The notes under the pieces were generated by a model. The model worked only from the letters and a program-made list of their open reading frames with translations. It was not told where the DNA came from and ran no database searches. Shown in pieces: positions 17,673-26,708 of a stretch of 38,727 nucleotides of DNA. The position numbers and the translations under genes were made by a program. Position 1 is the stretch's first letter. Each line of letters starts with the position of its first letter. The DNA is from Rhodospirillaceae bacterium (GTDB lineage: Bacteria > Pseudomonadota > Alphaproteobacteria > CACIAM-22H2), in assembly GCA_027490975.1 (NCBI GenBank), contig JAIXXA010000213.1:1-38727 (forward strand). Direction: 5' to 3'.

Positions 17673-18632
17673 TCACTTGCTCCCGTAGCGGATGCGCGGA
17701 TCGAGCCAGGCATAGAGCAGGTCGACGACCAGATTGGTCACGATGAACACGACCGCGATCAGCATGACGATGGACTGGATCAGCGTGAAATCGTTGCGGC
17801 TGATCGCCTGCACGAACAGGCGGCCGAGGCCGTTGAGGTTGAAGACCTGCTCGGTCACCACGAGGCCGCCGATCAGGAACGCGAATTCGAGGCCGATCAC
17901 GGTGATGGCGGGCAGCATCGCGTTGCGCATGGCGTGGCGCGAGACGACGAGCTTCTCGAACACGCCCTTGGCGCGCGCGGTGCGGATGTAGTCTTCCTTC
18001 ATCACTTCCACGATCGACGAGCGCACCATGCGCGCCACGACCGCCGAATAGCGGTAGCCGACCGCCAAAGCCGGCCAGATGAGCTGGCTGATATTGGCGA
18101 CCGGATCGACGTAGAACGGCGTGTAGGTGATCGGCGGCAGCCAGTTGAACAGATAGAGCAGCCCCAGAATGATGATCATGCCGAGCCAGAAGCTCGGCAC
18201 GGCCAGACCTGCGATGGTGACAATACGTATCGTGTAGTCGATCCACGTGTCTTTGAACAAAGCCGACAGCGTGCCGAGCGGGATAGCGATCAAGATCGCG
18301 ATTACCGTCGCCATCAGCGCCACCTGCAAGGTGAGCTCGAGGCGAAGCGAAATCTCCTCGACCACCGGCCGGTCGGTCCACATCGAATTGCCGAGATTGA
18401 GCGTGGCGAGGCCCGTCATCCACTGGCCGAACTGCACGATCATGGGCTGGTCGAGGCCCAAGCGCGCGCGCTCCTTCTCGATCGTCTCCTGCGTCACGCT
18501 GCCGCCGTCGCCGCGCAGTTTCACCTCGACAATGTCCCCCGGCACGACCCTGAGCATGAAGAAGATCAGGATCGCGACCCCGACCAAGGTCGGGATCATC
18601 AGGAGGGTGCGGTTGGCGAGATATCCGAGCAT
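17673..18632 (-). CDS. peptide-type ABC transporter permease (DppB/OppB-like)
   Basis: The 319-residue inner-membrane permease begins MLGYLANRTLLMIPTLVGVAILIFFMLRVVPGDIV, the characteristic DppB/OppB N-terminus. It includes RARLGLDQP near residue 57 and the cytoplasmic coupling loop EDYIRTARAKG near residue 220. It ends with DLLYAWLDPRIRYG, the standard family tail. About six membrane segments are visible. The gene begins 36 bases after the binding-protein gene and has no strong SD. With the DppC-like partner and the fused ATPase it forms a di/oligopeptide- or glutathione-type importer; peptide, nickel or opine specificity is possible. Confidence 0.93.
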   Translation of the reverse strand: MLGYLANRTLLMIPTLVGVAILIFFMLRVVPGDIVEVKLRGDGGSVTQETIEKERARLGLDQPMIVQFGQWMTGLATLNLGNSMWTDRPVVEEISLRLELTLQVALMATVIAILIAIPLGTLSALFKDTWIDYTIRIVTIAGLAVPSFWLGMIIILGLLYLFNWLPPITYTPFYVDPVANISQLIWPALAVGYRYSAVVARMVRSSIVEVMKEDYIRTARAKGVFEKLVVSRHAMRNAMLPAITVIGLEFAFLIGGLVVTEQVFNLNGLGRLFVQAISRNDFTLIQSIVMLIAVVFIVTNLVVDLLYAWLDPRIRYGSK

Positions 18633-18668
18633 CGGCGACGGCGGCTTTCTATCGCGTGGAAGGCGACG

Positions 18669-20252
18669 TTACTGGTTCAACCAAACCCCGGCCAGGTTCT
18701 GGCCCAGATTGTGGCTCGGCGACATTTCCCAGCCCATCACGGTCTTGTGGGTCGGGATGATGCGGTGCCACCACAGCAGCGGCGCCTGGTAGACCTGCTC
18801 GAACATACGCGCTTCGAACTGGCGGATGATGTCGTAGCGCTTGGCCGTGTCGCGCTCGCGCGACTGCAGATCGTAGAGCCGGTCAAGCTCGCGGTCGATC
18901 GAGCGCGAGCGGTTTTCGGGCGCGCGGTCGAACGAAACGTACTTGGCAAGGCCAAGGCTCGGCTCGTCCATGAACAGGTTCGAGAAGTCGACCGCGACGT
19001 CGAAATTGCCGCTCGACATGGCCGCGAGATACGGCGACGTCTCCGACTGGCGATGCTCGACCTCGACGCCGATCTGGCGCCACTGGTCGACCAGGTAGAT
19101 GCCGGCGGGGGTGTAGGGCTGCGGCGTCGCGCGGTTGTGCAGCACGAATTTGAGGTTCGGAACCCCTGCCTGCTGCAAGAGACGGCGCGCTTCGGCGCGG
19201 GCGGCGGCGATGTTGGTGCCGTAACCCGGAACCTTGGCGAGGTCCGCATCCTTGATCGCGAAGGGCGAGCCGGGGCGCACGAGGCCGCCCACGTCGCGCA
19301 GCGTGGCCTGGCGCGCGAGACCCTGAGCGCCCGCACGGCGGTCGATCGCCATGTTGAGGGCCTGGCGCACGCGCACGTCGTCGAACGGCTTCTTCTCGAC
19401 GTTGAACACGACGAGCAGATTGAGCGTCCAGCCGGATTCTTCGATGCGCACTCTGTCGCCCATGCCCTGCACGAGACGGTCGCGCTCGGCGGGGCTGATG
19501 CCGCGGAACTCGGCCATCACCTGCCCGCCCTGCAGCGCGTTCAGCATCGCGGCAGGCTGGCTCATGAACACGCCGCGGAAGCCGTCGAGATAGGGCTTGC
19601 CGGGCTCGAAATAGCGCTCGTTGCGCAGACCCGTGACGTGGCTGCCCTTGACGTGCTCGCCGAAGCGGAACGGCCCCGAGCCCATGATGTTGTTGCGCGG
19701 GAAGTTGGGGTCGCTTGCAAGCCTCGCCGCCGAGTAGACGCAATTCCACGGGCTCGCGAAATGCTCCATCATCGCGGGATTGGGCGCCTTCATTTTGAAC
19801 GTGATCGTGGTCGCGTCCGGCGTTTCGATCGTGTCGATGTCGCCGAACGTGGCCTGGCGCGTGGACACGATGCCCGTGGGCGGGCTGCGCAGGCGGTCGT
19901 AGGTCGCCTTGACGTCGGCCGAGGTGAGCGGCGTGCCGTCGTGGAACGAAACGTTGCTGCGCAGCTTGAAGGTATAGCTCATGAGGTCGGGGGCGACCGT
20001 CCAGCTTTCGGCGAGATCGCCCTTCACGCCCGGATACTTCGCGAGATCGAACTGCATCAGCGTCGAATAGAAGGGCGAGGCGAAGTGCAGCGTCGCGAAC
20101 GTGTCGGACGCGTGGCAGTCGTAATGCGGCGTTTCCGCCGAAATCGCGTAGGTGAGCGTGCCGCCGCGCTTGGGCGTCTGTGCGTCGGCGGGCCCCGCGA
20201 GGGCCAGACCGGCAGCGGCAAAGCCTGCCGCAAGCATACGAAGATAGCTCAT
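18669..20252 (-). CDS. ABC transporter substrate-binding protein, family 5 (peptide/nickel type)
   Basis: The 527-residue periplasmic receptor of the SBP_bac_5 family has a Sec signal peptide: MSYLRMLAAGFAAAGLALAG, with probable cleavage after ADA, before QTPKRGGTL. Family blocks include LAESWTVAPDLMSYTFKLRSNVSFHDGTPLTSADV near residue 80-115, and GSGPFRF followed by DDVRVRQALNMAIDR near 285. GGAGGAA eight bases before the ATG is the best ribosome site in this group. A strong hairpin just upstream may raise or control expression. It follows the fused ATPase gene, an unusual place for the receptor, which more often comes first. Ligand class cannot be read from the sequence. Confidence 0.93.
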   Translation of the reverse strand: MSYLRMLAAGFAAAGLALAGPADAQTPKRGGTLTYAISAETPHYDCHASDTFATLHFASPFYSTLMQFDLAKYPGVKGDLAESWTVAPDLMSYTFKLRSNVSFHDGTPLTSADVKATYDRLRSPPTGIVSTRQATFGDIDTIETPDATTITFKMKAPNPAMMEHFASPWNCVYSAARLASDPNFPRNNIMGSGPFRFGEHVKGSHVTGLRNERYFEPGKPYLDGFRGVFMSQPAAMLNALQGGQVMAEFRGISPAERDRLVQGMGDRVRIEESGWTLNLLVVFNVEKKPFDDVRVRQALNMAIDRRAGAQGLARQATLRDVGGLVRPGSPFAIKDADLAKVPGYGTNIAAARAEARRLLQQAGVPNLKFVLHNRATPQPYTPAGIYLVDQWRQIGVEVEHRQSETSPYLAAMSSGNFDVAVDFSNLFMDEPSLGLAKYVSFDRAPENRSRSIDRELDRLYDLQSRERDTAKRYDIIRQFEARMFEQVYQAPLLWWHRIIPTHKTVMGWEMSPSHNLGQNLAGVWLNQ

Positions 20253-20278
20253 CGGGACAGTTCCTCCTTCAAAGGCGG

Positions 20279-20310
20279 CGCGGGGTTTTTGGGGGGTGTT
20301 TTCCCCCGCG
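20279..20310 (-). promoter_or_regulatory. GC-rich hairpin just before the binding-protein ribosome site
   Basis: CGCGGGG (20279-20285) pairs with CCCCGCG (20304-20310). An alternative smaller hairpin pairs GGGGG (20292-20296) with CCCCC (20303-20307). Only one of the two can form completely. In the minus-strand mRNA the structure ends about 11 bases before the GGAGGAA ribosome site. Two mutually exclusive forms suggest a stability or translation-control element; no U-run follows, so it is not a plain terminator. Confidence 0.4.
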
Positions 20311-20319
20311 TCCGTTCTG

Positions 20320-20330
20320 TTGCACGCAAT
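20320..20330. promoter_or_regulatory. second copy of the TTGCACGCAAT element
   Basis: This 11-mer is identical to that at 8306-8316 upstream of the TRAP and dioxygenase genes. It lies in the 109-base gap between the ATPase gene and the binding-protein gene. The shared motif hints that both uptake systems answer to one regulator. Chance recurrence of an 11-mer in a window this size is uncommon but possible. Confidence 0.25.
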
Positions 20331-20361
20331 GGAAGACGCGTTGCAGGCGTTCCGTCAAGCG

Positions 20362-22413
20362 CTAGACCTTGATGCAGGCCACGAAATGGCCGGGTTTGAC
20401 CTCGCGCGGTTCGGGCACGATCTTTTTGCAGTCGCCGTCGGCGAGCGGGCAGCGCGTGTGGAACACGCAGCCCGAAGGCGGATTGAGCGGCGACGGCGTT
20501 TCGCCTTTGAGCGCACGCGGCGCGCGCGCGCGCTCGACCGACGGGTCGGGCACGGGGGCCGCGTCCAGCAGCGCCTTCGTATAGGGGTGCAAAGGCTCGG
20601 CATAGAGCGCGTCGCCGTCGGCCATCTCCATCAAGCGGCCCAGATACATGACCACGACGCGGTCCGAGATGTGCCGCACGACGGCCAGATCGTGCGCGAT
20701 GAAAAGGTAGGTGAGATTGAGCTTGTGCTGCAGATTTTCGAGCAGATTGATGATCTGGCCCTGGATCGACACGTCGAGGGCCGAGACGGGTTCGTCGCAG
20801 ACGATGAATTCGGGCTCCATCGCAAGGGCGCGCGCAATGCCCACGCGCTGGCGCTGGCCGCCCGACATTTCGTGCGGATAGCGCTCGGCCATATAGGCGA
20901 AGAGCCCGACCTGCACGAGGAGTTCGGCCACGCGCTCGGCCGCCGCCTTGGCGTTCGGCACGATTTTGTAGACCATCAGCGGCTCGGCGATGATCTGGCC
21001 GATCGTCATGCGCGGATTGAGCGAGCTGTAGGGATCTTGGAAGATAACCTGGATCTTGCGGCGGATGTCGCGCAGTTCGTTGAGGCTCTTGGCCGCAATG
21101 TCCTCGCCCTTGAACTTGATCGCCCCTTCGGTCGGATTTTCGAGCCGCAGCACGAGGCGGCCGATCGTGGTCTTGCCGCAGCCCGACTCGCCCACGAGGC
21201 CCAGCGTCTCGCCGGGTGCGATCTTGAACGACACGTCGTTGACGGCGCGCACTTGGCTCGTGGTGTTCGAGAACAGGCCGCCCTTGCGCGTGACCGTGAA
21301 AAATTTCTTGAGGCCCTGCACGTCGAGCAGCGGCGGGGCGTCTTTGGCAATACGCACGCCCGCATCGACGCGTGCCTGCGGGGCCGGCTTCAGCGTGCCG
21401 GCCGCAAGTTCGGGTGCGCGCAGGCAGGCCGAGAAATGGCCCGCCTCGATTTCGACGAGCGGGGGATCCTGCGCGCAGATCTCGGCCTTGAAGGCGCAGC
21501 GTGCGGCGAAGCGGCAGCCTTTGGGCGGGTCGAGCAGATTGGGCGGCAGGCCTTCGATCGTCTCGAGCTTCAGGCCGCGCGGCTGGTCGAGGCGCGGCAC
21601 CGAGCGCATGAGCCCCATCGCGTAAGGATGCCGCGGGGCAAGAAACACCTGGTCGGCCGTCCCCTGTTCGACCACGCGGGCGGCATACATCACGTTCACG
21701 CGGTCGGCATAGCGCGCGACGACGCCCAGATTGTGCGTGATCACGATGAGCGCGATGTTGAGCTTGCGCGACAGCTCCTTCATGAGCTCCAGAATCTGCG
21801 CCTGGATCGTCACGTCGAGGGCGGTCGTGGGCTCGTCGGCGATGATGAGCTTCGGGTTGCAGGCAAGCCCGATCGCGATCATCACGCGTTGGCGCATGCC
21901 GCCCGAAAACTGGTGCGGATACTGGTCCAAGCGGCGCTCGGGATCGGTGATGCCGACCATCTTCAGAAGTTCGACCGCACGCGCCTGCGCCTGCTCTTCG
22001 GTCATCTTGAGATGGATGAAGAGCGGCTCCTTGATCTGCAGCCCGATCGGCAGGACCGGATTGAGCGAGGTCATCGGCTCCTGGAAGATCATCGAAATGT
22101 CGCGGCCGCGCCGCTCGCGCATCTCCTCGTCCGACAGTTCGAGCAGATTGACGCCTTCGAACATGATGCGCCCGTGCACCACGCGGCCCGCCGGCTTGGC
22201 GAGCAGCCGCATCACGGCGAGCGACGAAACCGATTTGCCGCAGCCCGATTCGCCGACGATGGCCAGCACTTCGCCCGGGCGGATTTCGTAGGAGACGCCC
22301 TCGACCGCGCGCACCACGCCGCGCGAAGTGACGAAATGCACGTGCAGGTCTTCGACCGATAGCAATGGCGGAGCCAGCATAGGCGGAGGCGGCGTTTCGG
22401 ATTGAGTCGTCAA
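20362..22413 (-). CDS. fused double ABC ATPase of a peptide importer (DppD-DppF/GsiA type)
   Basis: The 683-residue protein carries two complete ATPase modules. Half one: Walker A GESGCGKS near residue 54, signature FSGGMRQR near 169, Walker B LIIADEPT near 189, then a Cys-containing oligopeptide C-terminal domain ([14 protein letters not shown]). Half two: GESGCGKT near 421, MSGGQRQR near 530, [12 protein letters not shown] near 551, and [14 protein letters not shown] near the end. The cytoplasmic motor thus comes as one chain, as in GsiA, not as separate DppD and DppF. The start appears to be TTG at 22413 because AGGGAC lies about seven bases upstream. The first in-frame ATG (22380) has no SD and would remove a Pro-rich leader. 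Confidence 0.93.
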   Translation of the reverse strand: MTTQSETPPPPMLAPPLLSVEDLHVHFVTSRGVVRAVEGVSYEIRPGEVLAIVGESGCGKSVSSLAVMRLLAKPAGRVVHGRIMFEGVNLLELSDEEMRERRGRDISMIFQEPMTSLNPVLPIGLQIKEPLFIHLKMTEEQAQARAVELLKMVGITDPERRLDQYPHQFSGGMRQRVMIAIGLACNPKLIIADEPTTALDVTIQAQILELMKELSRKLNIALIVITHNLGVVARYADRVNVMYAARVVEQGTADQVFLAPRHPYAMGLMRSVPRLDQPRGLKLETIEGLPPNLLDPPKGCRFAARCAFKAEICAQDPPLVEIEAGHFSACLRAPELAAGTLKPAPQARVDAGVRIAKDAPPLLDVQGLKKFFTVTRKGGLFSNTTSQVRAVNDVSFKIAPGETLGLVGESGCGKTTIGRLVLRLENPTEGAIKFKGEDIAAKSLNELRDIRRKIQVIFQDPYSSLNPRMTIGQIIAEPLMVYKIVPNAKAAAERVAELLVQVGLFAYMAERYPHEMSGGQRQRVGIARALAMEPEFIVCDEPVSALDVSIQGQIINLLENLQHKLNLTYLFIAHDLAVVRHISDRVVVMYLGRLMEMADGDALYAEPLHPYTKALLDAAPVPDPSVERARAPRALKGETPSPLNPPSGCVFHTRCPLADGDCKKIVPEPREVKPGHFVACIKV

Positions 22414-22495
22414 GCGGGGCGTCCCTGGATTTTATCGTTGCCAAAGCGTCTAACACGCTTGCAGTACATTTTCCAGCGTTCGAGCGGCCGGCGCA

Positions 22496-23170
22496 TCAGC
22501 CCAATAAAGCGGCAACGCCGTCGAGATCGGCGACGATCCAGTCGGGCTTCGGCACGTGCGGCGCCAATTCGACCCCGCGCCGATTGACCCAGGCAATCGC
22601 AAGGCCGAGCGGCTTGCCGCCGACAAGATCGGTGAATTGCGATTGGCCGGCATGCAAAATTGCATCGCGCGGCACGCCGGCCTTGTCCAGCAGATAGCGG
22701 AAGAGCGTGCCGTCCGGCTTGTAGCCGCGCGCCCGTTCGGCCGTGCACACGAGATCGAACAGCTTCGGCAGTTTGGTTGCCGCCAATAGATCGTCGTCGA
22801 TATTCGACACGATTGCGAGTCGGCAGCGTTTTGCGAATCCTTCGAGGGCCTGCGGCACGTCGGCAAACAGCGGAAAGCCGCCGAACGCCGCAAAGTAGCG
22901 GTCGATCAACGCCGGATCGCCCGAAACGCCGAAATGCGCGAAGGACTGCGCGAGCGAATCCCGGCAGATCGCGCGATAGCCGCGATAGGGCTGCCAATAC
23001 TGCGCGATGTTGCGGTGCTCCCAATCCTCCCAGAAATGTTTGACGTCGACGTTTTCGGCCCCGCAATCGTCGAGGATCGACTGGAACGCGGCGTAGGACC
23101 CCGCGCGCACGTCGAGCAGCGTGCCGAACACGTCGAACGACATGAGCTTGGGATGCAGTTGCCCCGTCAC
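22496..23170 (-). CDS. HAD-superfamily hydrolase, haloacid dehalogenase type II-like
   Basis: The 224-residue protein has HAD motif I FDVFGTLLD (nucleophile Asp near residue 13), motif II VSNIDDD near 121 and motif III lysine in GYKPDG near 150. Motif IV is unusual in form: HAGQSQFTDLVGGKPLGLAIAWVNRRG. The H-x-x-Q-S-x-x-x-D pattern is seen in proteins annotated as haloacid dehalogenase type II, which convert 2-haloacids to 2-hydroxyacids; many relatives are simple phosphatases. The start is GTG at 23170, 10 bases after the upstream gene's stop; ATG at 23143 is the alternative. Position between a dicarboxylate-type dehydrogenase and the ABC importer suggests shared expression. The substrate is unknown. 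Confidence 0.82.
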   Translation of the reverse strand: MTGQLHPKLMSFDVFGTLLDVRAGSYAAFQSILDDCGAENVDVKHFWEDWEHRNIAQYWQPYRGYRAICRDSLAQSFAHFGVSGDPALIDRYFAAFGGFPLFADVPQALEGFAKRCRLAIVSNIDDDLLAATKLPKLFDLVCTAERARGYKPDGTLFRYLLDKAGVPRDAILHAGQSQFTDLVGGKPLGLAIAWVNRRGVELAPHVPKPDWIVADLDGVAALLG

Positions 23171-23180
23171 CGCCGCACCG

Positions 23181-24269
23181 TCACCAATTTCCGCCTTCGA
23201 TCGCCGCCACGAGGGCGTCGGTCACGGACTCGGTCGTGGCTTTGCCGCCGAGATCGGGCGTGTGGCAGGCGGGATCGGCCGTCACGCGTTCGATCGCGGC
23301 CATGAGGCGCGCAGCCGCTTCGGGCTCGCCCAAATGCTCGAGCATCAGCACGGCCGACCAGAACGAGCCGACCGGATTGGCAATGCCCTTGCCCATGATG
23401 TCGAAGGCCGAGCCGTGGATCGGCTCGAACATCGACGGGAAGCGGCGCTCGGGATTGAGATTGGCGGTGGGCGCGATGCCGATCGACCCGCCGAGTGCCG
23501 CGGCAAGATCGGACAGAATGTCGGCATGGAGGTTGGTCGCCACAACCGTGTCGATCGAGGCGGGCTTGCGCACCATGCGCACGGTCATCGCATCGACGAG
23601 TTCCTTGTCCCACGCAACGTCGGGGAATTCGGCCGCCACTTCGGCAGCGATTTCGTCCCACAGCACCATGCCGTGGCGCTGGGCGTTGGATTTCGTCACG
23701 ACCGTGAGTTTGCGCCGCGGTCGCGACCGCGCCAACGCAAACGCAAAGCGCATGATGCGCGCGACGCCAGCGCGCGTGAAGATAGAGGTCTCGGTCGCGA
23801 CTTCCTCGGGCAGGCCCTTGTGCGTGCGCCCGCCTTGGCCCGCATATTCGCCTTCCGAATTCTCGCGCACGATCACCCAATCGAGATCGCCGCGCGCAAG
23901 GCCCGCGATCGGCGATTCGATGCCCGGCAGCAGGCGCACCGGGCGCACATTGGCGTATTGGTCGAAAGGCTGGCAAATCGCCAGGCGCAAACCCCACAAG
24001 GTCACATGGTCGGGCACGTCCGGCATGCCGACGGCCCCGAAGAAGATCGCATCGAACGGCTTGAGCTGGGCGAGCCCGTCGGCCGGCATCATGGTGCCAT
24101 GGCGCTTGTAGTGGTCGCTGCCCCAGTCGAACGCTTCGGGCGAGAGCGCAAAACCGCTGCGTTTTGCGAGCGCCGCGAGCGCGCGCAAGGCGGCCGGCAC
24201 CACTTCCTTGCCTATTCCGTCGCCGGGGATGGCGGCGATGCGGTAGGTTTTCGCAGTGGAGGTTTTCAC
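23181..24269 (-). CDS. tartrate/D-malate dehydrogenase-family enzyme (isopropylmalate dehydrogenase fold)
   Basis: The 362-residue protein begins YRIAAIPGDGIGKEVVPAAL and contains FDWGSDHYKRHGTMMP and GAVGMPDVPDHVTLWGLRLAICQPFDQYANVRP. These blocks mark the tartrate dehydrogenase/DmlA branch rather than LeuB. RENSEGEYAGQGGR carries the catalytic Tyr; a Lys (TKSNAQRHG) and metal-binding Asps (NLHADILSDLAAALGGS) follow. These cytoplasmic NAD-dependent enzymes oxidatively decarboxylate D-malate, tartrate or similar 2-hydroxy diacids. GAGAGGAAA lies eight bases before GTG at 24269, giving a length near the family norm (about 361). The in-frame ATG at 24308 has no SD. It is the first gene of the minus-strand group and diverges from the TerB-DnaJ gene. 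Confidence 0.9.
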   Translation of the reverse strand: MKTSTAKTYRIAAIPGDGIGKEVVPAALRALAALAKRSGFALSPEAFDWGSDHYKRHGTMMPADGLAQLKPFDAIFFGAVGMPDVPDHVTLWGLRLAICQPFDQYANVRPVRLLPGIESPIAGLARGDLDWVIVRENSEGEYAGQGGRTHKGLPEEVATETSIFTRAGVARIMRFAFALARSRPRRKLTVVTKSNAQRHGMVLWDEIAAEVAAEFPDVAWDKELVDAMTVRMVRKPASIDTVVATNLHADILSDLAAALGGSIGIAPTANLNPERRFPSMFEPIHGSAFDIMGKGIANPVGSFWSAVLMLEHLGEPEAAARLMAAIERVTADPACHTPDLGGKATTESVTDALVAAIEGGNW

Positions 24270-24346
24270 GGTGCGCGTTTCCTCTCGGATGCTTTTGCTT
24301 GGCGACATCTGATATACGAACTGCAGTGCCGGGGGAACAGCACAGC

Positions 24347-25084
24347 ATGTCGATCTGGGTCAGCATTCTCGGGGGGACGGCGGGTTTTGCGTTGGGCGGG
24401 CCGCTCGGCGCGCTGCTCGGGGCGGCCGCAGGCTACACGCTCGCCAACGTCGCCAAAAAGGTCGGCGGCCCGCCGGAAGGCCGCGATGCCACGCGCGAAA
24501 TCGCCTTCACGATCGCGACCGTTGCACTCGCGGCCAAGATGGCGAAATCCGACGGGGCCGTGTGCGCGCGGGAAAAAGCGGCCTTTGCCGAGCTGTTTCG
24601 TTTCGACCCCGCCGAACGCGCCAATGTCGAACGCGTCTTCGATCTCGCCACGCGATCGACGGCAGGTTTCGAGGCCTATGCGGGCCAGCTGGCCGCGATG
24701 TTCGAACCGGGCGCGCCCGCACTTGAAGAACTGCTCGACTGCCTGTTCCACATCGCGCGCGCCGACGGCACGCTGCGGGCCGAAGAGGTTGCGTTTCTGG
24801 CCGCCGTCGCCGAAATCTTCGGCATTTCCGACCGCGCCTTCGACAGCCTCGTCGAAGCCCAGCGCGATCCTGCGACGGCCGACCCCTATCGCGTGCTCGG
24901 GATCGCGGCCGACGCATCGGAAGAGCAGGCGCGGGCGGCGTGGCGCCAATTGGTGCGCGACCACCATCCCGATCGTTTGACGGGGGCCGGCATGCCGCAG
25001 GAGTTCGTAGCACTTGCCAACGAAAGGCTCGCCGCAATCAACGTGGCATGGGCCGCGGTGCGCCGCCGAAAGGGCTGGACATGA
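24347..25084 (+). CDS. TerB-DnaJ domain protein (DjlA-like)
   Basis: The 245-residue protein starts with a Gly/Ala-rich hydrophobic segment (about 8-36: GGTAGFALGG, GALLGAAAGY) that could insert in or lie on the membrane. A TerB-like helical domain (about 50-160) follows, with the acidic patches MAKSDGAVCAREKAAF and IARADGTLRAEEVAF. The C-terminal J-domain (178-240) has HPD at 207-209. DjlA-type proteins are membrane-anchored DnaK co-chaperones. GGGGGAA lies about nine bases before the ATG. Its stop overlaps the next gene's ATG (ATGA). J-domain activity is well supported; the membrane role is inferred. Confidence 0.9.
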   Translation: MSIWVSILGGTAGFALGGPLGALLGAAAGYTLANVAKKVGGPPEGRDATREIAFTIATVALAAKMAKSDGAVCAREKAAFAELFRFDPAERANVERVFDLATRSTAGFEAYAGQLAAMFEPGAPALEELLDCLFHIARADGTLRAEEVAFLAAVAEIFGISDRAFDSLVEAQRDPATADPYRVLGIAADASEEQARAAWRQLVRDHHPDRLTGAGMPQEFVALANERLAAINVAWAAVRRRKGWT

Positions 25085-25947
25085 CGCCGCGCGACAGTGC
25101 CATCGCCGTTGCGATCACCGCGACCTGGGGCCTCAATTTCGTGATCGGCAAATGGGCGCTGGCCGAATTGCCGCCGATCCTCACGATGACGCTGCGCTTT
25201 GCGCTGGTCGCAATCCTGCTGCTGCCTTTCGTGCGCACGCCGTGGGCGGACCTGCGGCGCATTGCGGGCCTTTCCTTCACGCTCGGGCTCGTGCATTTCA
25301 GCCTCATGTTCTCGGGCCTTGTCGGCGTGGATGCGGGGCTTGCCTCGATCATCGCGCAAAGCCAGGTGCCGTTCACAGCGCTGCTCGCCGCGATTTTCCT
25401 GCGCGACATGCCGGGGCCGCGCCAATGGATCGGCATGGCGCTGGCGTTCTTCGGCATCTGGCTTGCGGTGGGCGAGCCGCGCGCGGGCGGGGCGATTGGC
25501 GACATTCTGCTGATGCTGGCCGGCAGCTTCGTGTGGGCGATCGCCAATTTCCAGATGAAGGCGCTCGGCCATGTCGACGGCTTCACGCTCAACGCCTACA
25601 TGGCGCTGTTCACCGTGCCGATGCTCGCGGCCGCCTCGGCCGTGCTCGAGACCGGCCAGTTCGCCGCAATTGCGTCGGCGAGCCTGTGGGCGTGGAGCAG
25701 CGTCGCCTACATGGCCTGCGTGATCACGATCGTGACCTACTGGGCGTGGTATCGCCTGCTGCGGCGCTACTCGGTCAACATCGTCGTGCCCTATTCGCTG
25801 CTCATCCCGATCTTCGGCGTGCTCGCTGGCGTGGTGCTGATGGGCGATCCGTTCGGCTGGCAGAGTTTTGCAGGTGCCGCCGTGACCGTGGCGGGCGTTG
25901 CCGCGATCACGCTCGGCAAGCGCAAGCCAAACGGCGCCGCCGCATGA
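25081..25947 (+). CDS. EamA/DMT-family transporter
   Basis: The 288-residue protein has ten hydrophobic segments in two EamA repeats. Recognisable blocks are ITATWGLNFVIGKWAL at the start, LVGVDAGLASIIAQSQVPFTALLAAIFL in the first half and VPYSLLIPIFGVLAGVVLMGD in the second. It resembles the RhtA/YdcZ-like amino-acid or metabolite exporters, but no substrate can be assigned. The ATG overlaps the TerB-DnaJ stop by four bases, and its own stop overlaps the amidase ATG by four bases, so the three are translationally coupled. Sequence and context differ from the other EamA protein of this window (10648-11586). Confidence 0.9.
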   Translation: MTPRDSAIAVAITATWGLNFVIGKWALAELPPILTMTLRFALVAILLLPFVRTPWADLRRIAGLSFTLGLVHFSLMFSGLVGVDAGLASIIAQSQVPFTALLAAIFLRDMPGPRQWIGMALAFFGIWLAVGEPRAGGAIGDILLMLAGSFVWAIANFQMKALGHVDGFTLNAYMALFTVPMLAAASAVLETGQFAAIASASLWAWSSVAYMACVITIVTYWAWYRLLRRYSVNIVVPYSLLIPIFGVLAGVVLMGDPFGWQSFAGAAVTVAGVAAITLGKRKPNGAAA

Positions 25948-26684
25948 ACAGGCTGCACGACCGCCCGTCGCCCAATTTCGACGCGAGGCCCACAGGCGTC
26001 GTGCCCGAGATTCTGGTGCTGCACTATACCGACACGGCAAATCTTGCTGAATCGCTGGGCATCCTGCTCGATCCGGCCAAGCAGGTCAGTGCCCATTATT
26101 TGATCGACGAGGACGGCGCGATCTACCGGCTCGTCGCCGAAGAGATGCGCGCCTGGCATGCCGGCAAAGCCAACTGGCGCGGCCTCACCGACATCAATGC
26201 CCGCTCGATCGGCATCGAGTTGCAGAACCCGGGCCATCGCTGCGGCTATCGCGCCTTCGCCGAACCGCAGGTCGAGGCGGCGATCGCCCTTTGCAGCGAC
26301 ATTGCCCGACGCCACAAGATTGCCGCGCGCGACCTCGTCGCCCATTCCGACATCGCACCTGCGCGCAAAATGGACCCGGGCGAATTGTTTCCGTGGGATC
26401 GCTTGGCAATGGCCGGCCTTGGCTATTGGCCGGGCCATGTAGCGCGCCGCCGGCGCACGATCCGCGATTTCGGCCCCGGCGCCATCGACGATGCCGTGGC
26501 CTTTGTGCAGCGCGATCTGGCCGCGATCGGCTATGGCTGCCCGCAGACCGGCACGCTCGACGACGCAACGGCAGCGGTGCTGCGCGCGTTCCAGCGCCGC
26601 TATCGGCCTTGGCGAATCGACGGGCGGCTCGACGGCGAGACACATGCCCGCGCGCGGGCATTACGCGATCTAATAAACCCCTAG
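25944..26684 (+). CDS. AmpD-type N-acetylmuramoyl-L-alanine amidase with peptidoglycan-binding domain
   Basis: The 246-residue protein is an Amidase_2 zinc hydrolase. Zinc ligands are visible: H27 (LVLHYTDT), H134 (LVAHSDIAP) and D144 (RKMDPGELFPW), with E92 (GIELQNPG) and K142 as likely catalytic residues. The H-to-D spacing of ten equals E. coli AmpD (H154/D164). Residues about 175-240 form a PG_binding_1-type helical domain (VAFVQRDLAAIGYG, TGTLDDATAAVLRAFQRRY). There is no signal peptide, which suits a cytoplasmic enzyme recycling anhydro-muropeptides. It cuts the bond between MurNAc and L-alanine. It is coupled to the upstream transporter gene and sits close to the cell-wall gene cluster. 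Confidence 0.93.
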   Translation: MNRLHDRPSPNFDARPTGVVPEILVLHYTDTANLAESLGILLDPAKQVSAHYLIDEDGAIYRLVAEEMRAWHAGKANWRGLTDINARSIGIELQNPGHRCGYRAFAEPQVEAAIALCSDIARRHKIAARDLVAHSDIAPARKMDPGELFPWDRLAMAGLGYWPGHVARRRRTIRDFGPGAIDDAVAFVQRDLAAIGYGCPQTGTLDDATAAVLRAFQRRYRPWRIDGRLDGETHARARALRDLINP

Positions 26685-26708
26685 ACACGCAAGCGCTGCG
26701 AATGATAA

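Noticed and set aside
17649..20372. Plus-strand open frame of 907 codons opposite the ABC permease and receptor genes
   Set aside because: It spans three real minus-strand genes and their gaps and has no recognisable fold.
22429..22434. TAAAAT hexamer (minus strand) as a promoter for the fused ATPase gene
   Set aside because: It lies 15 bases before the TTG start, so the ribosome site would fall at or before the transcription start, and no -35 element is at the right distance.
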